A stretch of 64,000 nucleotides of DNA from Polytrichum commune (lineage: Eukaryota > Streptophyta > Polytrichopsida > Polytrichales > Polytrichaceae). The notes under the pieces were generated by a model. That model ran no database searches. It saw nothing but the letters and a program-made list of their open reading frames with translations, and was not told the origin of the DNA. Positions 22,901 through 32,491 of this stretch are shown here, piece by piece (position 1 is the first letter of the stretch; each line of letters begins with the position of its first letter). The stretch lies in the NCBI GenBank assembly GCA_950295325.1, contig OX485805.1, forward strand, positions 50,800,758-50,864,757, given 5' to 3'. The translations under genes were made by a program, and so were the position numbers.

Positions 22901-23562
22901 ACGACATTGAGAGATGCGTTAAGGGGACAAAAAGGAGATGGGTGGTCTCAGTCCCGAACTCTCCGAAGGTATGGCCGGTTAAGTTGGGGACCAACTTAAC
23001 CTGCAAAGAGATCCTCTCTTTAGAAAACGCAGGCTTTAGACTGCCCCAGCGGAAGGAAATGACACCTTCTAGAATTTTTCAGGACCACCCGTTACCTTTG
23101 GACTTGGCAAGCTACACGACACCTGCATATCCCGATAAGTTTCTCACCCGGCGTTCAGGGAAGTTGATTAGGCGCAACAAAAAGGCCCCGTCAACAAAAC
23201 ACGCCAATAATTGTGCCTCAACCCTATCACTGAAAGCCAAAATGCACAAATTGTGCATGCTTCCAGCCCCTGCCTTAGGATGCATCGTCTCGTTGGATTC
23301 CGGCACGCCCCCAAAGGTTCAGCAATACTACTTGACGATTTCGCAGCTGCCAGCATGCACTTGTCCTAACTTCAAGGAGATGGCGACTAAAGCAATTGGA
23401 AAAAGGGGTCAATGGGCCAACTGTAAGCATTTATACTATTTGTTTACAGTAGTGTGTGGTTTGGACTCAGATTCAGACACGTTCATTCATGCAGCAAGTT
23501 TTAGCTTCAACAAAGTGAAGCGAGTTTTGGAGGCCGGTTTATTGAAGTACCTTGACTCTTAG
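19903..23562 (+). pseudogene. Mutator-like (MULE) transposase pseudogene with SWIM zinc finger
   Basis: Exon 19903-21993 and exon 22097-23562 flank a 103-bp intron (GTAAGT at 21994, TTGCAG ending 22096, phase 0). The first exon holds a Cys/His zinc-binding region (CLGHLRC around 20,720, CKSC around 20,868, HLGSHAHPVK around 20,966), resembling the WRKY/GCM1-type fingers of MULE transposases. The core with ACHVYDSTYCRV and RICLFHWTQSFEKH is the DDE region. The second exon ends with a SWIM finger (CTC..CKH, about 23,354-23,430). Defects: TAG at 21439-21441, TAG at 21667-21669 (a TGG change), and a frameshift between about 22,200 and 22,240, after which the frame of 22162-23562 continues. The ATG at 19903 follows an acceptor at 19886, so an upstream exon is possible. 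Terminal inverted repeats were not found. Confidence 0.7.
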
Positions 23563-24285
23563 AGTTTTCTGTTTCTTTAAAGAAACATATGTATGCAAGA
23601 TTTTTTATAATCATGATGTAGTGAGACTAAAAGGGCCACAACAAGACATTTGACGCACCACATGTATTTCTCTTTTCCAAAGTTGCGTGACCCTTTTGGA
23701 GTACCACTAATTCTCCTTGTCCTGAAACAATACGTGTTTGACTTGAGACAAACCCATATTTATTACTGATATTAGTTCCAAATGTTCAATTTAACACCCT
23801 AACCCATATTTTTCACTGATACAATAACATTTTTTCCTGTATCAGAGCCCTTAATTGTCCACGGTCATAGGTCCCACTGTTTACTAAGTTTAGAAAAAAA
23901 TTACTAAAAATATATTTAGTCCAAAAATACCATAAACTTACTGCTTAAAATAACATTTTAATCAAAATATCTCGGAAGTTACCGCTCACCGCTCGCAAAA
24001 TAACTTCATCCTGTTCACACGCAACAAATGGATATGATTTAATACCTTCTAGGACAAAAAGAAAGCACATGCAATGTGACCAAGAGGGCAAGATTCATCC
24101 AATTGTGGTTAGAAGTAAAATCGGTGAAAATATACCTTCACAAATTGGAGACCACAATGAGCGTGGAGCAGCGCAGCCTCATGAACATGTTCAATGTTCC
24201 CGACCTATTCAACCTGAGACATTTGATAGTAGTCCTCCCAATGCAAATCAATTGAGTCATGTGAACACGAGGAAATCGTATTTGT
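23563..24285. other. AT-rich intergenic DNA after the Mutator-like gene
   Basis: No gene, repeat array or RNA was recognised. TAACACCC/CCTAACCC-like words occur at about 23,790-23,805 but not as an array. The right end of the Mutator-like element probably lies here, but no inverted terminus matching 18.5-19.0 kb could be identified by eye. Confidence 0.4.
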
Positions 24286-24610
24286 CATGTAAGGTAGAGG
24301 GGCCCTTTCCCGCTCGGGTCCTTAAACCGCTCACTAGATCTATCCAAACAAGAGGTACATTATAGCTTCCAACCTCAAATTTCTATGTAATCATGGTGTA
24401 CATTTTTGGGGTGAGTGGTTTTGGGTACCCCTATGAGTTCTCCTTCCAAAATTCATAACTAATTCAATATTAATCCAAAATTAATTATTCCAATTGGTCC
24501 AATTTCCAATGTACTTTGCGCATCTTCCAAGATTGATTCCCCCTTAATAACTCCCCAATGAACATGCCAATCTGAAATTCGAGCGGGAAAGGGCCCCTCT
24601 ACCTTACGTG
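24286..24610. mobile_element. 325-bp MITE-like element with 31-bp inverted repeats
   Basis: The left arm is 24286-24316 and the right arm 24580-24610. They are inverted and match at 30 of 31 positions. The arms begin CA(T/C)GTAAGGTAGAGG and continue GGCCCTTTCCCGCTCG. No clear target-site duplication is seen. It lies just before the first codons of the CACTA-like transposase and could be an independent MITE or a structured part of that element's 5' region. Confidence 0.65.
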
Positions 24611-25809
24611 CTCAAAATGTAGAGGGAATAGAGTCTTGCATAGAAATTATGTGCATAATCACTTGGCATTGGATGAGTTTCATGCAAGGTTGCAAGAATC
24701 AATCACCTTTAGTTCTATGGATGGAATAAATATGGATTATGCCAATGTTTCTGGTGGAGCAAGTGAAGTTGGGGAAAGCAGTAGAAGTCAAGGTTATACA
24801 ATTGAGTTTGAAATGGAGGATGAAATGGAAACTGAAATGGAGGAAGAACTAGGAACTAAAATGGAAGGTGAACCGGAAACTGAAGCGCCAAGAGATACAA
24901 TCGGAGGACTTGGGAACATCAGTGATCAACCGTCTCCTACACCATTGATGCTACATGATGCCATTTTGACAAAACTAGTTTCATTACAATCTACCATGGA
25001 TACTTACAAACTTCCTCAAAACTTGCAGATCACACTACTCAAAGAGGTTTTTGATAAGAGTTCAAAACCAGATGGCTTTTCAAGTGGTTTCCAAGGCATC
25101 CCATTGGGTAAGTTACTTACACTAGCAGGTCCAGAATGGGATTTCAAGTGTAACAACTTCCAGTTGCCAACTACTTGGAAACAATTAAATGATACTTACA
25201 AGAAATTGGGAATGGCTAGCCCTCAACGATGGCGACTATGTACTGGACAGGCTCATGAAAGTCCACAATCCTTATATAATGAGACCTTTAGCACAAGATG
25301 TTTATATTGGCGAGGGTCGCGTGTTTTGCCAGTGCGTTGGTAAAAAAATATTACAAAGAGATTGCAACAACTGTTCAGAGCGTTGCCCAAAATGTAGAAG
25401 CATGAGGAAGGACATATTGGCATTTGACTACATGCCTTTAGGGGACCAAATTGCATCTCTTTGCAAAAGTCCGACTTTTGCTATGATTTTCTCAATATGT
25501 GGCGCCACAAAGAAAAATGGTTGAACCCTTCATCAGAACCTGACAACATAATTGAATTTTGGGATGGCCTAAAGAATATGCTTATTTTTGGGATCCATCA
25601 AAGGACTGGGAATTACCTGTGATTTGTCAAAATAGTAGATGCAAACAAAGCTATGTTGCGTTTCGTCACTTTCGTGAATCTCAAAGATGTCAAGAATTAG
25701 TGAAAGGGTGGAATGCAGTGAATGGGACGTACACCTTCATCTGTACATCATGCCGTGCTCGAGTGCAAGTAGCTCGAAGAATGCAGAAGCTTTGAACACG
25801 CAATCCTAT

Positions 25810-26062
25810 ATCACTATATTCGTTAATTTGGGAATTTTTTGGCATTTTGACACAGTTACAAATATAAGAACATGGATAAAATCACACAGATATTGGAGAA
25901 TGTTGTAAGATGCAAATACTTTGAAGCGAGTGTTCATATCAAGAACCCAATTAAGAACTCATATCAAGATGGTTTAGGTAGGACGACCCAAACATTAGAC
26001 CATGTTGTTGTGGTCCATTAATTTGAGAGAAGAGAAAGTCTCAAATTAACGAATATAGTGAT
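25810..26062. mobile_element. 253-bp inverted-repeat insert inside the transposase relic
   Basis: The arms ATCACTATATTCGTTAATTT (left from 25810, right ending 26062) are inverted over about 22 bases and contain CACTA at the tip. The insert splits the segment ending RRMQK (about 25,790) from GDPRNIALMGHWDGFQ (from about 26,133). No convincing target duplication is seen, so it may be an old CACTA-type MITE with decayed flanks. Confidence 0.5.
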
Positions 26063-27321
26063 CTTTGATCTTTTTCAATTTATATCATCATTCTATTGAA
26101 GTATCATATTATTATTTTTGAAATTTATGTAGGGGGATCCAAGAAATATTGCTCTTATGGGACATTGGGATGGGTTTCAAGCTGCTACTACAACAGTAAA
26201 AGATTGTTGGACACTAGAAATTATGGTCATGAATGGAAGAAAACATTCTGACATTGGACCAATACCTATTTTGTTCATTCCAACAAGTTCAAAGACATTA
26301 TTCAAGTCAAAACATATGAATGTATTGCAAGAATTTCTACTGCCTTTTATCGAAGAATTGGAACATCTTCATGTTGAAGGAATAGATGTGCCTAGCTATG
26401 CATACCCATCATCATTGATTAGTGAACACCTTCCTCATAGTCCACCCGGAAGCCCTGCAATGATTAGAGCCATGTTGATGATGTTTACTGCTGATCACCC
26501 TGCCCAGTGCAAGATTGGTGGATTCAAGGATGGAGGTTATGGAGCATGTCGTCGTGACCATATGACTTGCAAACCTGGAATGCAAACATCTGGAACAAGA
26601 AGATTTGGTGCAGTTTTGTATCCTCTCAATCGGAAGCAGAGGAGATTTCCATCAACTCTTCGATCTACAGTAGACATATACGATGAAGTGAAAAAATATT
26701 GAAGATGTGCCACAAATAAAGAGAAAAAAGAAATTACAAGTCCTGGCCCAATTTCATGTGGGTCCCCTTTATGGAAATTATACCATTTGTACCGTTTTGA
26801 TCTTTCCAAGGATCTCGTTTTTGACACCATGCATATATTGGCATTGTGTGTATTCAAAAAGTTTGTGAAAATCCTTGTCCTCAAAGTATTTGAATCAAAC
26901 AAATATATTCTCGAAGGGGCTTTGGGAAATATTACAATACTTAGACCTAGAGATTTAGGAAGTAGATGGCCTCATAATCCAAACTCCCGATTGGGCTATT
27001 GGAAAGTTGAAGAATATACCTTTTTTATAAGATGGTGTTTACCTCATGTTTTAGATAGTGCTGGTTTTAATGATAGCCATTTCATAGGGGTTATTGCGAT
27101 GATCCTTCTTGAAGTAGAAAGGTTATTTTATTCTCATTCTCGTACTTACGGGTGGACACAAGATAGTATATTCATAGCACGTGAATTATTAGCTACATGG
27201 AGGATCAAGATGGAAGAAGCGTTGGGTCCTAACTCGTCTTCCTTGGAACATGTTGTCGGTAAGTGTCTAAATGAAATGATGAAAATATGTTATGTTTTAT
27301 TTGCATAAATGTTGCTCATAG

Positions 27322-27655
27322 CACTAGTAGAAAACATTGTAAAAAATAAACGTACTCGTTTTCCCATTGCGGTTCTTTTGACTATCATGATATACAGTCA
27401 CTAAACGAATGCATATTTGTTTTTTTGGTTTTATGACTACAATTTTCAAATTATGGGGGCATGCAATACACTGTTGGAAAGGTATTTTTAAAACCTGTAT
27501 AGCGGTATATTAAAAGCCCCCAAGTTCTTAAAATTTTAGTTGGTAAACCAAAAAAAACAAATATGCAATCGTTTACTGACTGCAAATCAGGATGGTCAAA
27601 AGATTTGCAATGGAAAAACGACTGCGGTTCTTTTTTACCATGTTTTCTTCTAGTG
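27322..27655. mobile_element. 334-bp CACTA-superfamily MITE with TAG duplication
   Basis: It starts CACTAGTAGAAAACATTGTA and ends in the inverted form CATGTTTTCTTCTAGTG. The flanks are TAG (27319-27321) and TAG (27656-27658), the 3-bp duplication typical of CACTA elements. The inverted similarity extends far inwards: the GCGGTTCTTTT and GCATATTTG segments have inverted partners near the right end. There is no coding capacity. It sits inside the CACTA-like transposase relic. Confidence 0.8.
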
Positions 27656-28432
27656 TAGATTGAACAAACCACATGATAAAATATCTTTATAAATTAGGTT
27701 TATGAGCTTAAAATGCGAAATTGATTATAGATATATGGTAATAAGTAGCGTAGCAACATCAAATACAATTAGACATCTAATATAAGCCTGGATGGTATTG
27801 TCTCTTGATTTTCAAGGAATGAAGATTTGTTGGAGGATATATTACGTCATGGTTGTCATGACATATTTTGGTGCTACGGATATGAATGTGAGGTGTTAAA
27901 TTATGTAAATGTATCATCCAATCAAAAGAGAAGCGAAATTACATATACCTTCTTTCATATTCGGGTTTGGTTTTCAAAAGTTTTTAAACAAATTCAAGTT
28001 GACCAAGATAATTTGTATCCACCACAACGGGCTCTAAATGAGCTACATGTCCACTTACTGATCCCCTATGATAAACAATTGCATGGACATAATTGTTGTA
28101 GTTGGTATGAAAATGGAGCACTCCAAGCTCATAATCAATAAAGAATAAAATATTTGTGGAGCCTTTTCAGGATTTTACCAACATCGTGCCCGTGTGTAAA
28201 AGCAGCTTATTTGAAACGAATAAGTGTTGGCCAAAATGAGGGATTTATGGAAAAAATGTCGGAAAATGTGAAAACTTCTTTGAAACGGTTTTGGAGAAGT
28301 ATTGGTCATCTTACAGATGATAATCAGGTGATATTTGACAACCATATTTTTAATATCTCATACATTGTACTATCTAGCAAACCATATCGTCCGCAAGATT
28401 TTGTTGTGGTGAAGCCAGATGAAGACTATTAA

Positions 28433-29727
28433 AATCATGACTGAACTTGGAAGTGTAAGATTTCAAAAAAATTCACACACCAATATAATGGAAGTATTGA
28501 TTTATTTTTTCAAGGAGAATATTTCTAGCAGATAACACATGGACAAGATGATGCTCCAAAGAAACATAGCCTAACCAACATGTGTCTGCTGAAACCAAAC
28601 CCGGGAAATTGGGAGGCAATGATGTACGGTTGGTGAGACAAATTTTATACAAGTTCTTGTCTTTCTCAGACATGTCAAGGGAAGGCCTCAAAAATGACTA
28701 TCTAGTAGCATTTTAGTACAAAGATATTTTTCCAAAGCGACATTTATTACAATTGGGGGACCTGGTTGTTCACCCCCTTATCCACTTGTACATGATGTTG
28801 TTTTAGCCAGAAGTGTGCATGGTGTAAAGCCAGCTATAGTGAGAGATGTAAAACTTCTAGCTTGTGAAAGAGAATTGTGGGAACACGCGAACACCAAAAG
28901 ATCCGGATTGGCGGTTTTAAGTGCCAAATCCGGGTTGTCTGGATGACCCTAGTATCGTCCAGGGATTCTGTGAAGTGTAGGAGGTCTGTGGCCTCCAATC
29001 CGGAATCCTTACTGATCCGGACCTCTCCTTCTCCGTCCAACGGATCTGTCCGGCTATCTCTACCTTGGATTCTACTCAATCTGAGCTAACTGGGCGATCC
29101 GTACCACTAATCCGGACAGGTCCGTCTAAGGACGGTGGGATCTCTTCAGAAGATCAGATTGGCGTGAGTCCGGATCCCTTCCGGATCTCACCCAATCTTC
29201 CCAGCGGCTATCCCACCTAGACGTTACCCAACCTACTAGATTAGTGAGGTTTCCCTCCCACTACACTCAGAGAGGATCTACAAGGCGATAACCGGATCTG
29301 ATCCGGGTCTCCTCTCTCATGTCTTATCCGGAACTCCTATCCCTCATGCTCTCTCTCTCTTCCACTAACGATCTCCGGATCATTCACACAAACATCAATC
29401 AAGAGAAGTCAAGGAGTGAGAAGCAAAGACATTTATTCAGAATAGGAGTAATCGCAATACAACAATTGAGAAGGAACCCTCCTCAAGCTCCTTATTCAGC
29501 CTTAAGTAGAGGCTCAAAAAAAATCCCTAAACTGAGGGCGGCGGCCCAAGCGGCCGCCGCTTAAGAAAAAAAACCCTAACTACACCCGGTCTCCCGGATT
29601 TCCCGGATCCAGATCTGGGTTTTCCGCTGACACTTACTAAGGGAAAGTTTTATTAATCGTCTTTAAAAACTCCTAAGTCCTACCTGCCTACCTCTATTCT
29701 GTCTAATTAATCTAGCTACTCCCCTAA
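28433..29727. other. Region downstream of the 690-codon ORF, rich in TCCGGAT words
   Basis: No gene recognised. From about 28,880 the sequence is unusually rich in GGATCCGG/TCCGGAT-like words and changes base composition, marking it as the 3' non-coding part of the minus-strand element with the ORF at 31800-29728. The element boundary may be near 28,878 (TGTGGGAACACGCG), but no second copy of it was found in the window. Confidence 0.4.
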
Positions 29728-31800
29728 CTAAGAAGACCGGTGCTTCTTCGGAGCCGATCCCTCCTTTGAGTGGCTTCCTAACCCGCTGACGGCGGATGAG
29801 CCCCCTGCCGGCGACGCCTTCTGCAGCCGCGTGAGCATCCTCCTCATGTTCGGAGACGGAGCAACCTCGTCCTCCGAATCCGCTGCCCTCTCGGTCCGTG
29901 GGGTAGCGGTCCCTGGTGTCCCGGAGACTGTCCCTGGGGTTCCGGAAGCTGTCCCCATCCGGATGCTTCGGACTGGAGAAGGATCGCTTCCGGTGCCCTG
30001 CTCCGGATTCCGTCCGCCCGAGAGTGAAGCCGTCCGCGGATCCCTGTTGGAGGCCGCCCTTGAGGGTGGCGGAGGAAATGGACTCACCACTTGGCAGTCC
30101 CGTGGAGACGATGGCGAGGCGTGGGTCATAGGGGCCTTGCCCCTACTCGGAGTGGCCTCCCGATCGGAAGTCTGGTGCCGGATCGGCGTCCTAGCCCTAT
30201 CCGGAGTCCGGGACCTATCCGAGTTCCGCGGAACAGGGGACTGGCCCCTTCCGGATCGGACCGACCCGGTGCTCTTCCGCCTCACCTGGGGAGAACGGAC
30301 CCTTTCCGGAGCCCCTCCGGAACTACCAGGCCGATAGCCGCCTCCCTGCTGGCTGGGTCCTGCAGAGGACGGCGGGTTCTGAACCAGGGCTACTTCACCA
30401 ACCACCTCGTAGAGGGTTCCGGTTGGTGACCCTGGCGGACCCGGATAGAGCACCCTCCGCGGTGTTCCGCTTGGCGGGACCACCCTCTGGATTTCCGCCA
30501 GGAGATCCTTCATCGTCCGTGAATACTTCACGAGGAGGGGGAGGGTTTGCCTGGCGGAAGCCGGATCTCCGGACTCCATCATCCGGTCGTAGAGATGTGC
30601 CTTGTTCACGATCTCCGCCGGATGACCCACCAGCTCCCGGATCCGGCTGAAGAGCACTGCCTGCTCCGCATGGTACTTCCGGATCTCCTCGCTCTTCTGA
30701 CTCAGCTCCTGAGTCATAGCCGCTACCTGTGCGGTGAGGTGGGCGTTCTCCGTCTTGGCCTGCTCCAGCTCCTTCCGGTCCGCCCTCTTTGCCAATTCCC
30801 GGAGAATGTTTCCGGGCCCGCAGTCGTCCAGAGCATGGTTCGCCCCCTTGACGATGTGCTCCAGTCGGTAATATTGGGTCTTGAGGTCCTCCATGCCCTC
30901 TTGGAACCGTTTGAACGGATTCTCCGGAAAGTCCCAAGCGGATAGGTCCACATTCCGCCATGGGGTCTCCCGGCTGGGTCCGGCTTCCGGATGATGGTGA
31001 GAGGGAGGAGGAGAGAGTGGCCTCGAGACAGTCGGCGGCGGGCTTCCGGGCGACGAGGGAGGTGCTTCCGGAAGAATGGGGTCGCTGGATGTTTCCGTCT
31101 CGACGTCTCCGGCTTCCGGAAGAAGTTTGTAGGTGACCTCGTCCGCCGCTATCGTTAGCAGGTCCTCCTCCTCCGCCAGGATGCAGTCGAAGTGCTGGTA
31201 AAGGTGTAGAATGAAGGGGGAGAGGAAGGAGGGTTTCCGGCCGATGTGGGGGAGGGCCCGTCCGACTATCTCCTGGAGGATCAGGCCCCAATTCACCAGC
31301 CGGACTCCGGACATTGCACCAAACAGCGTGTTAGCCATGGTGAGGCTAATCCGCTTCGGCTTGTCCGGATTGAGAATGGGCAGGAGAAACTCTAGCACTC
31401 TCCGCTCCCTAATATTCCGGCAGTTCCCTGGGTGGAATCCGTCCTTTGGATCCGCGTCCCCTCTGAACTTCCCGGCGAACAGGCCGTCGCGGCGGCCGGC
31501 CCACCCCTCCGTGATTCCCCTGGGAAACCCGTAGACCCTGTTCCACGTATCCGGAGTCCAATGTTCCGGATCCCTCCTCTTTGTGCCTAGCCACTGATTT
31601 CCCCTCTCGAATTTAAACTCGCGGAGGGTATCTTCCGCTCTGAGATTCCAGGGTTTGGAGAACAATCCCGCATAACCCATGACCCTGAGATCCTCCGTGA
31701 GCTCCTGCAGCTCTCTATCCTCCCTCGGAATTGCAGGGGTGAGGGCTTTCAGCGGAATCGGGATGGGTTCCCGCTGATCCTCTTCCCGTGCTTCCGGCAT
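29728..31800 (-). CDS. 690-aa capsid-like / coiled-coil protein of a retroelement-type family
   Basis: The intact ORF starts at ATG 31800. Residues about 1-230 are globular with conserved-looking blocks (WTPDTWNRVYGFPRGI, ERRVLEFLLPILNPDKPKRI, VNWGLILQEIV, FILHLYQHFD). Residues about 290-440 form a long charged coiled coil. The C-terminal ~220 residues are Pro/Ser/Arg-rich and disordered. The VNWG...FHLY block recurs in the ORF at 40694-39321 of the 3.3-kb inverted-repeat element. From memory, similar proteins are abundant in bryophyte repetitive elements, which suggests a Gag/capsid-like role. I cannot name the family. The ORF is very GC-rich against its neighbours. A TATA-like TATTTAAG on the minus strand at 32040-32033 lies upstream. 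Confidence 0.6.
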   Translation of the reverse strand: MPEAREEDQREPIPIPLKALTPAIPREDRELQELTEDLRVMGYAGLFSKPWNLRAEDTLREFKFERGNQWLGTKRRDPEHWTPDTWNRVYGFPRGITEGWAGRRDGLFAGKFRGDADPKDGFHPGNCRNIRERRVLEFLLPILNPDKPKRISLTMANTLFGAMSGVRLVNWGLILQEIVGRALPHIGRKPSFLSPFILHLYQHFDCILAEEEDLLTIAADEVTYKLLPEAGDVETETSSDPILPEAPPSSPGSPPPTVSRPLSPPPSHHHPEAGPSRETPWRNVDLSAWDFPENPFKRFQEGMEDLKTQYYRLEHIVKGANHALDDCGPGNILRELAKRADRKELEQAKTENAHLTAQVAAMTQELSQKSEEIRKYHAEQAVLFSRIRELVGHPAEIVNKAHLYDRMMESGDPASARQTLPLLVKYSRTMKDLLAEIQRVVPPSGTPRRVLYPGPPGSPTGTLYEVVGEVALVQNPPSSAGPSQQGGGYRPGSSGGAPERVRSPQVRRKSTGSVRSGRGQSPVPRNSDRSRTPDRARTPIRHQTSDREATPSRGKAPMTHASPSSPRDCQVVSPFPPPPSRAASNRDPRTASLSGGRNPEQGTGSDPSPVRSIRMGTASGTPGTVSGTPGTATPRTERAADSEDEVAPSPNMRRMLTRLQKASPAGGSSAVSGLGSHSKEGSAPKKHRSS

Positions 31801-32486
31801 TTTCCTCTCCTCTCACCCTTTCCGGCTTGCAATCTCTCTCTCTTTTCCGGAGTCCCTCTCTTCCGTCTAATTGCCACAGTCCCGGCAAGCCCACTGCCGG
31901 TGACTGAAAAGTGCAGAGTCCCAGCAATCCAACTGCTGGCGGCTCGAAAGAAGGAACACCTCACCACTCGTTCTCTCAACAGGTTGCCCTTTTTTTTTCC
32001 AGAAAAGAGTGGGAGGGAGAAGGAAGGGACCCTTAAATATCCTTCCTCCCTCTTCCTTCCCCTGTTACCGTTTGGTTTAACGGAAGACGGTTACCAACCG
32101 TTTTCCGGCGGTTCTCACCAACGGTTTTACTTACATTTTTACCAACGGCTTTCTTTTCCCCCAACCGTCATAAGGCCCGTTATAACCGCCACTTCCGGGC
32201 CGTTGGGTAATCTTGGCGCGTCCGTTGCTTGGTCCGGACCACTGGTTTGACGGGTTTGCTGCAGGAGCATGGAAAAATACGGAAATGGAATCCGTATTTC
32301 CGTCTTTCCGTCGAATTTGGACTCCCACAAGCATTATTACAGAATATAGAAACCAATTCACAAATGTCGGGTGAAGAGAGTTCCACAAGTGAAAGTGATA
32401 CAGACAGTATTGATATTTTCGAAGTGATAAACTTTGACTTAATTAGGCGCCAAACAACAAGGTTAATGTCCAAGTCTAGTAGGTGC
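31801..32486 (-). promoter_or_regulatory. Upstream region of the 690-aa ORF with TATA-like box and small inverted repeats
   Basis: On the minus strand a TATTTAAG box (32040-32033) lies about 230 bases before the ATG, inside a pyrimidine/purine-rich leader. Further upstream, repeated CCGTTGG/CCAACGG words (32,065-32,220) form several short inverted repeats, and ACGGAAATGGAATCCGTATT (about 32,278-32,297) is palindromic. These look like promoter or LTR-U3 sequence. No experiment-grade site can be assigned. Confidence 0.35.
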
Positions 32487-32491
32487 CAACG

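Larger units (their letters stand above)
24636..28432 (+). pseudogene. CACTA-type (Tnp2/Transposase_21-like) transposase relic
   Basis: Plus-strand pieces follow the order of a Tnp2-like transposase: acidic N-terminus (24636-25270), CPKC and FDYMPLGDQIASLC (25189-25524), WELPVICQNSRCKQSY and GWNAVNGTY (25559-25790), GHWDGFQAATTT through DHPAQCKIGGFK (26157-26702), DLSKDLVFDTMHILAL and onwards (26787-27308), then 27827-28141 and 28154-28432 (C-terminal). Changes of frame at about 25,270, 25,520 and 26,700, a stop after 28,138, a ~330-bp insert at about 25,793-26,130 and a CACTA MITE at 27322-27655 all break it. The DDE catalytic residues cannot be placed with certainty. No intact CACTA termini of the parent element were found. 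Confidence 0.65.
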
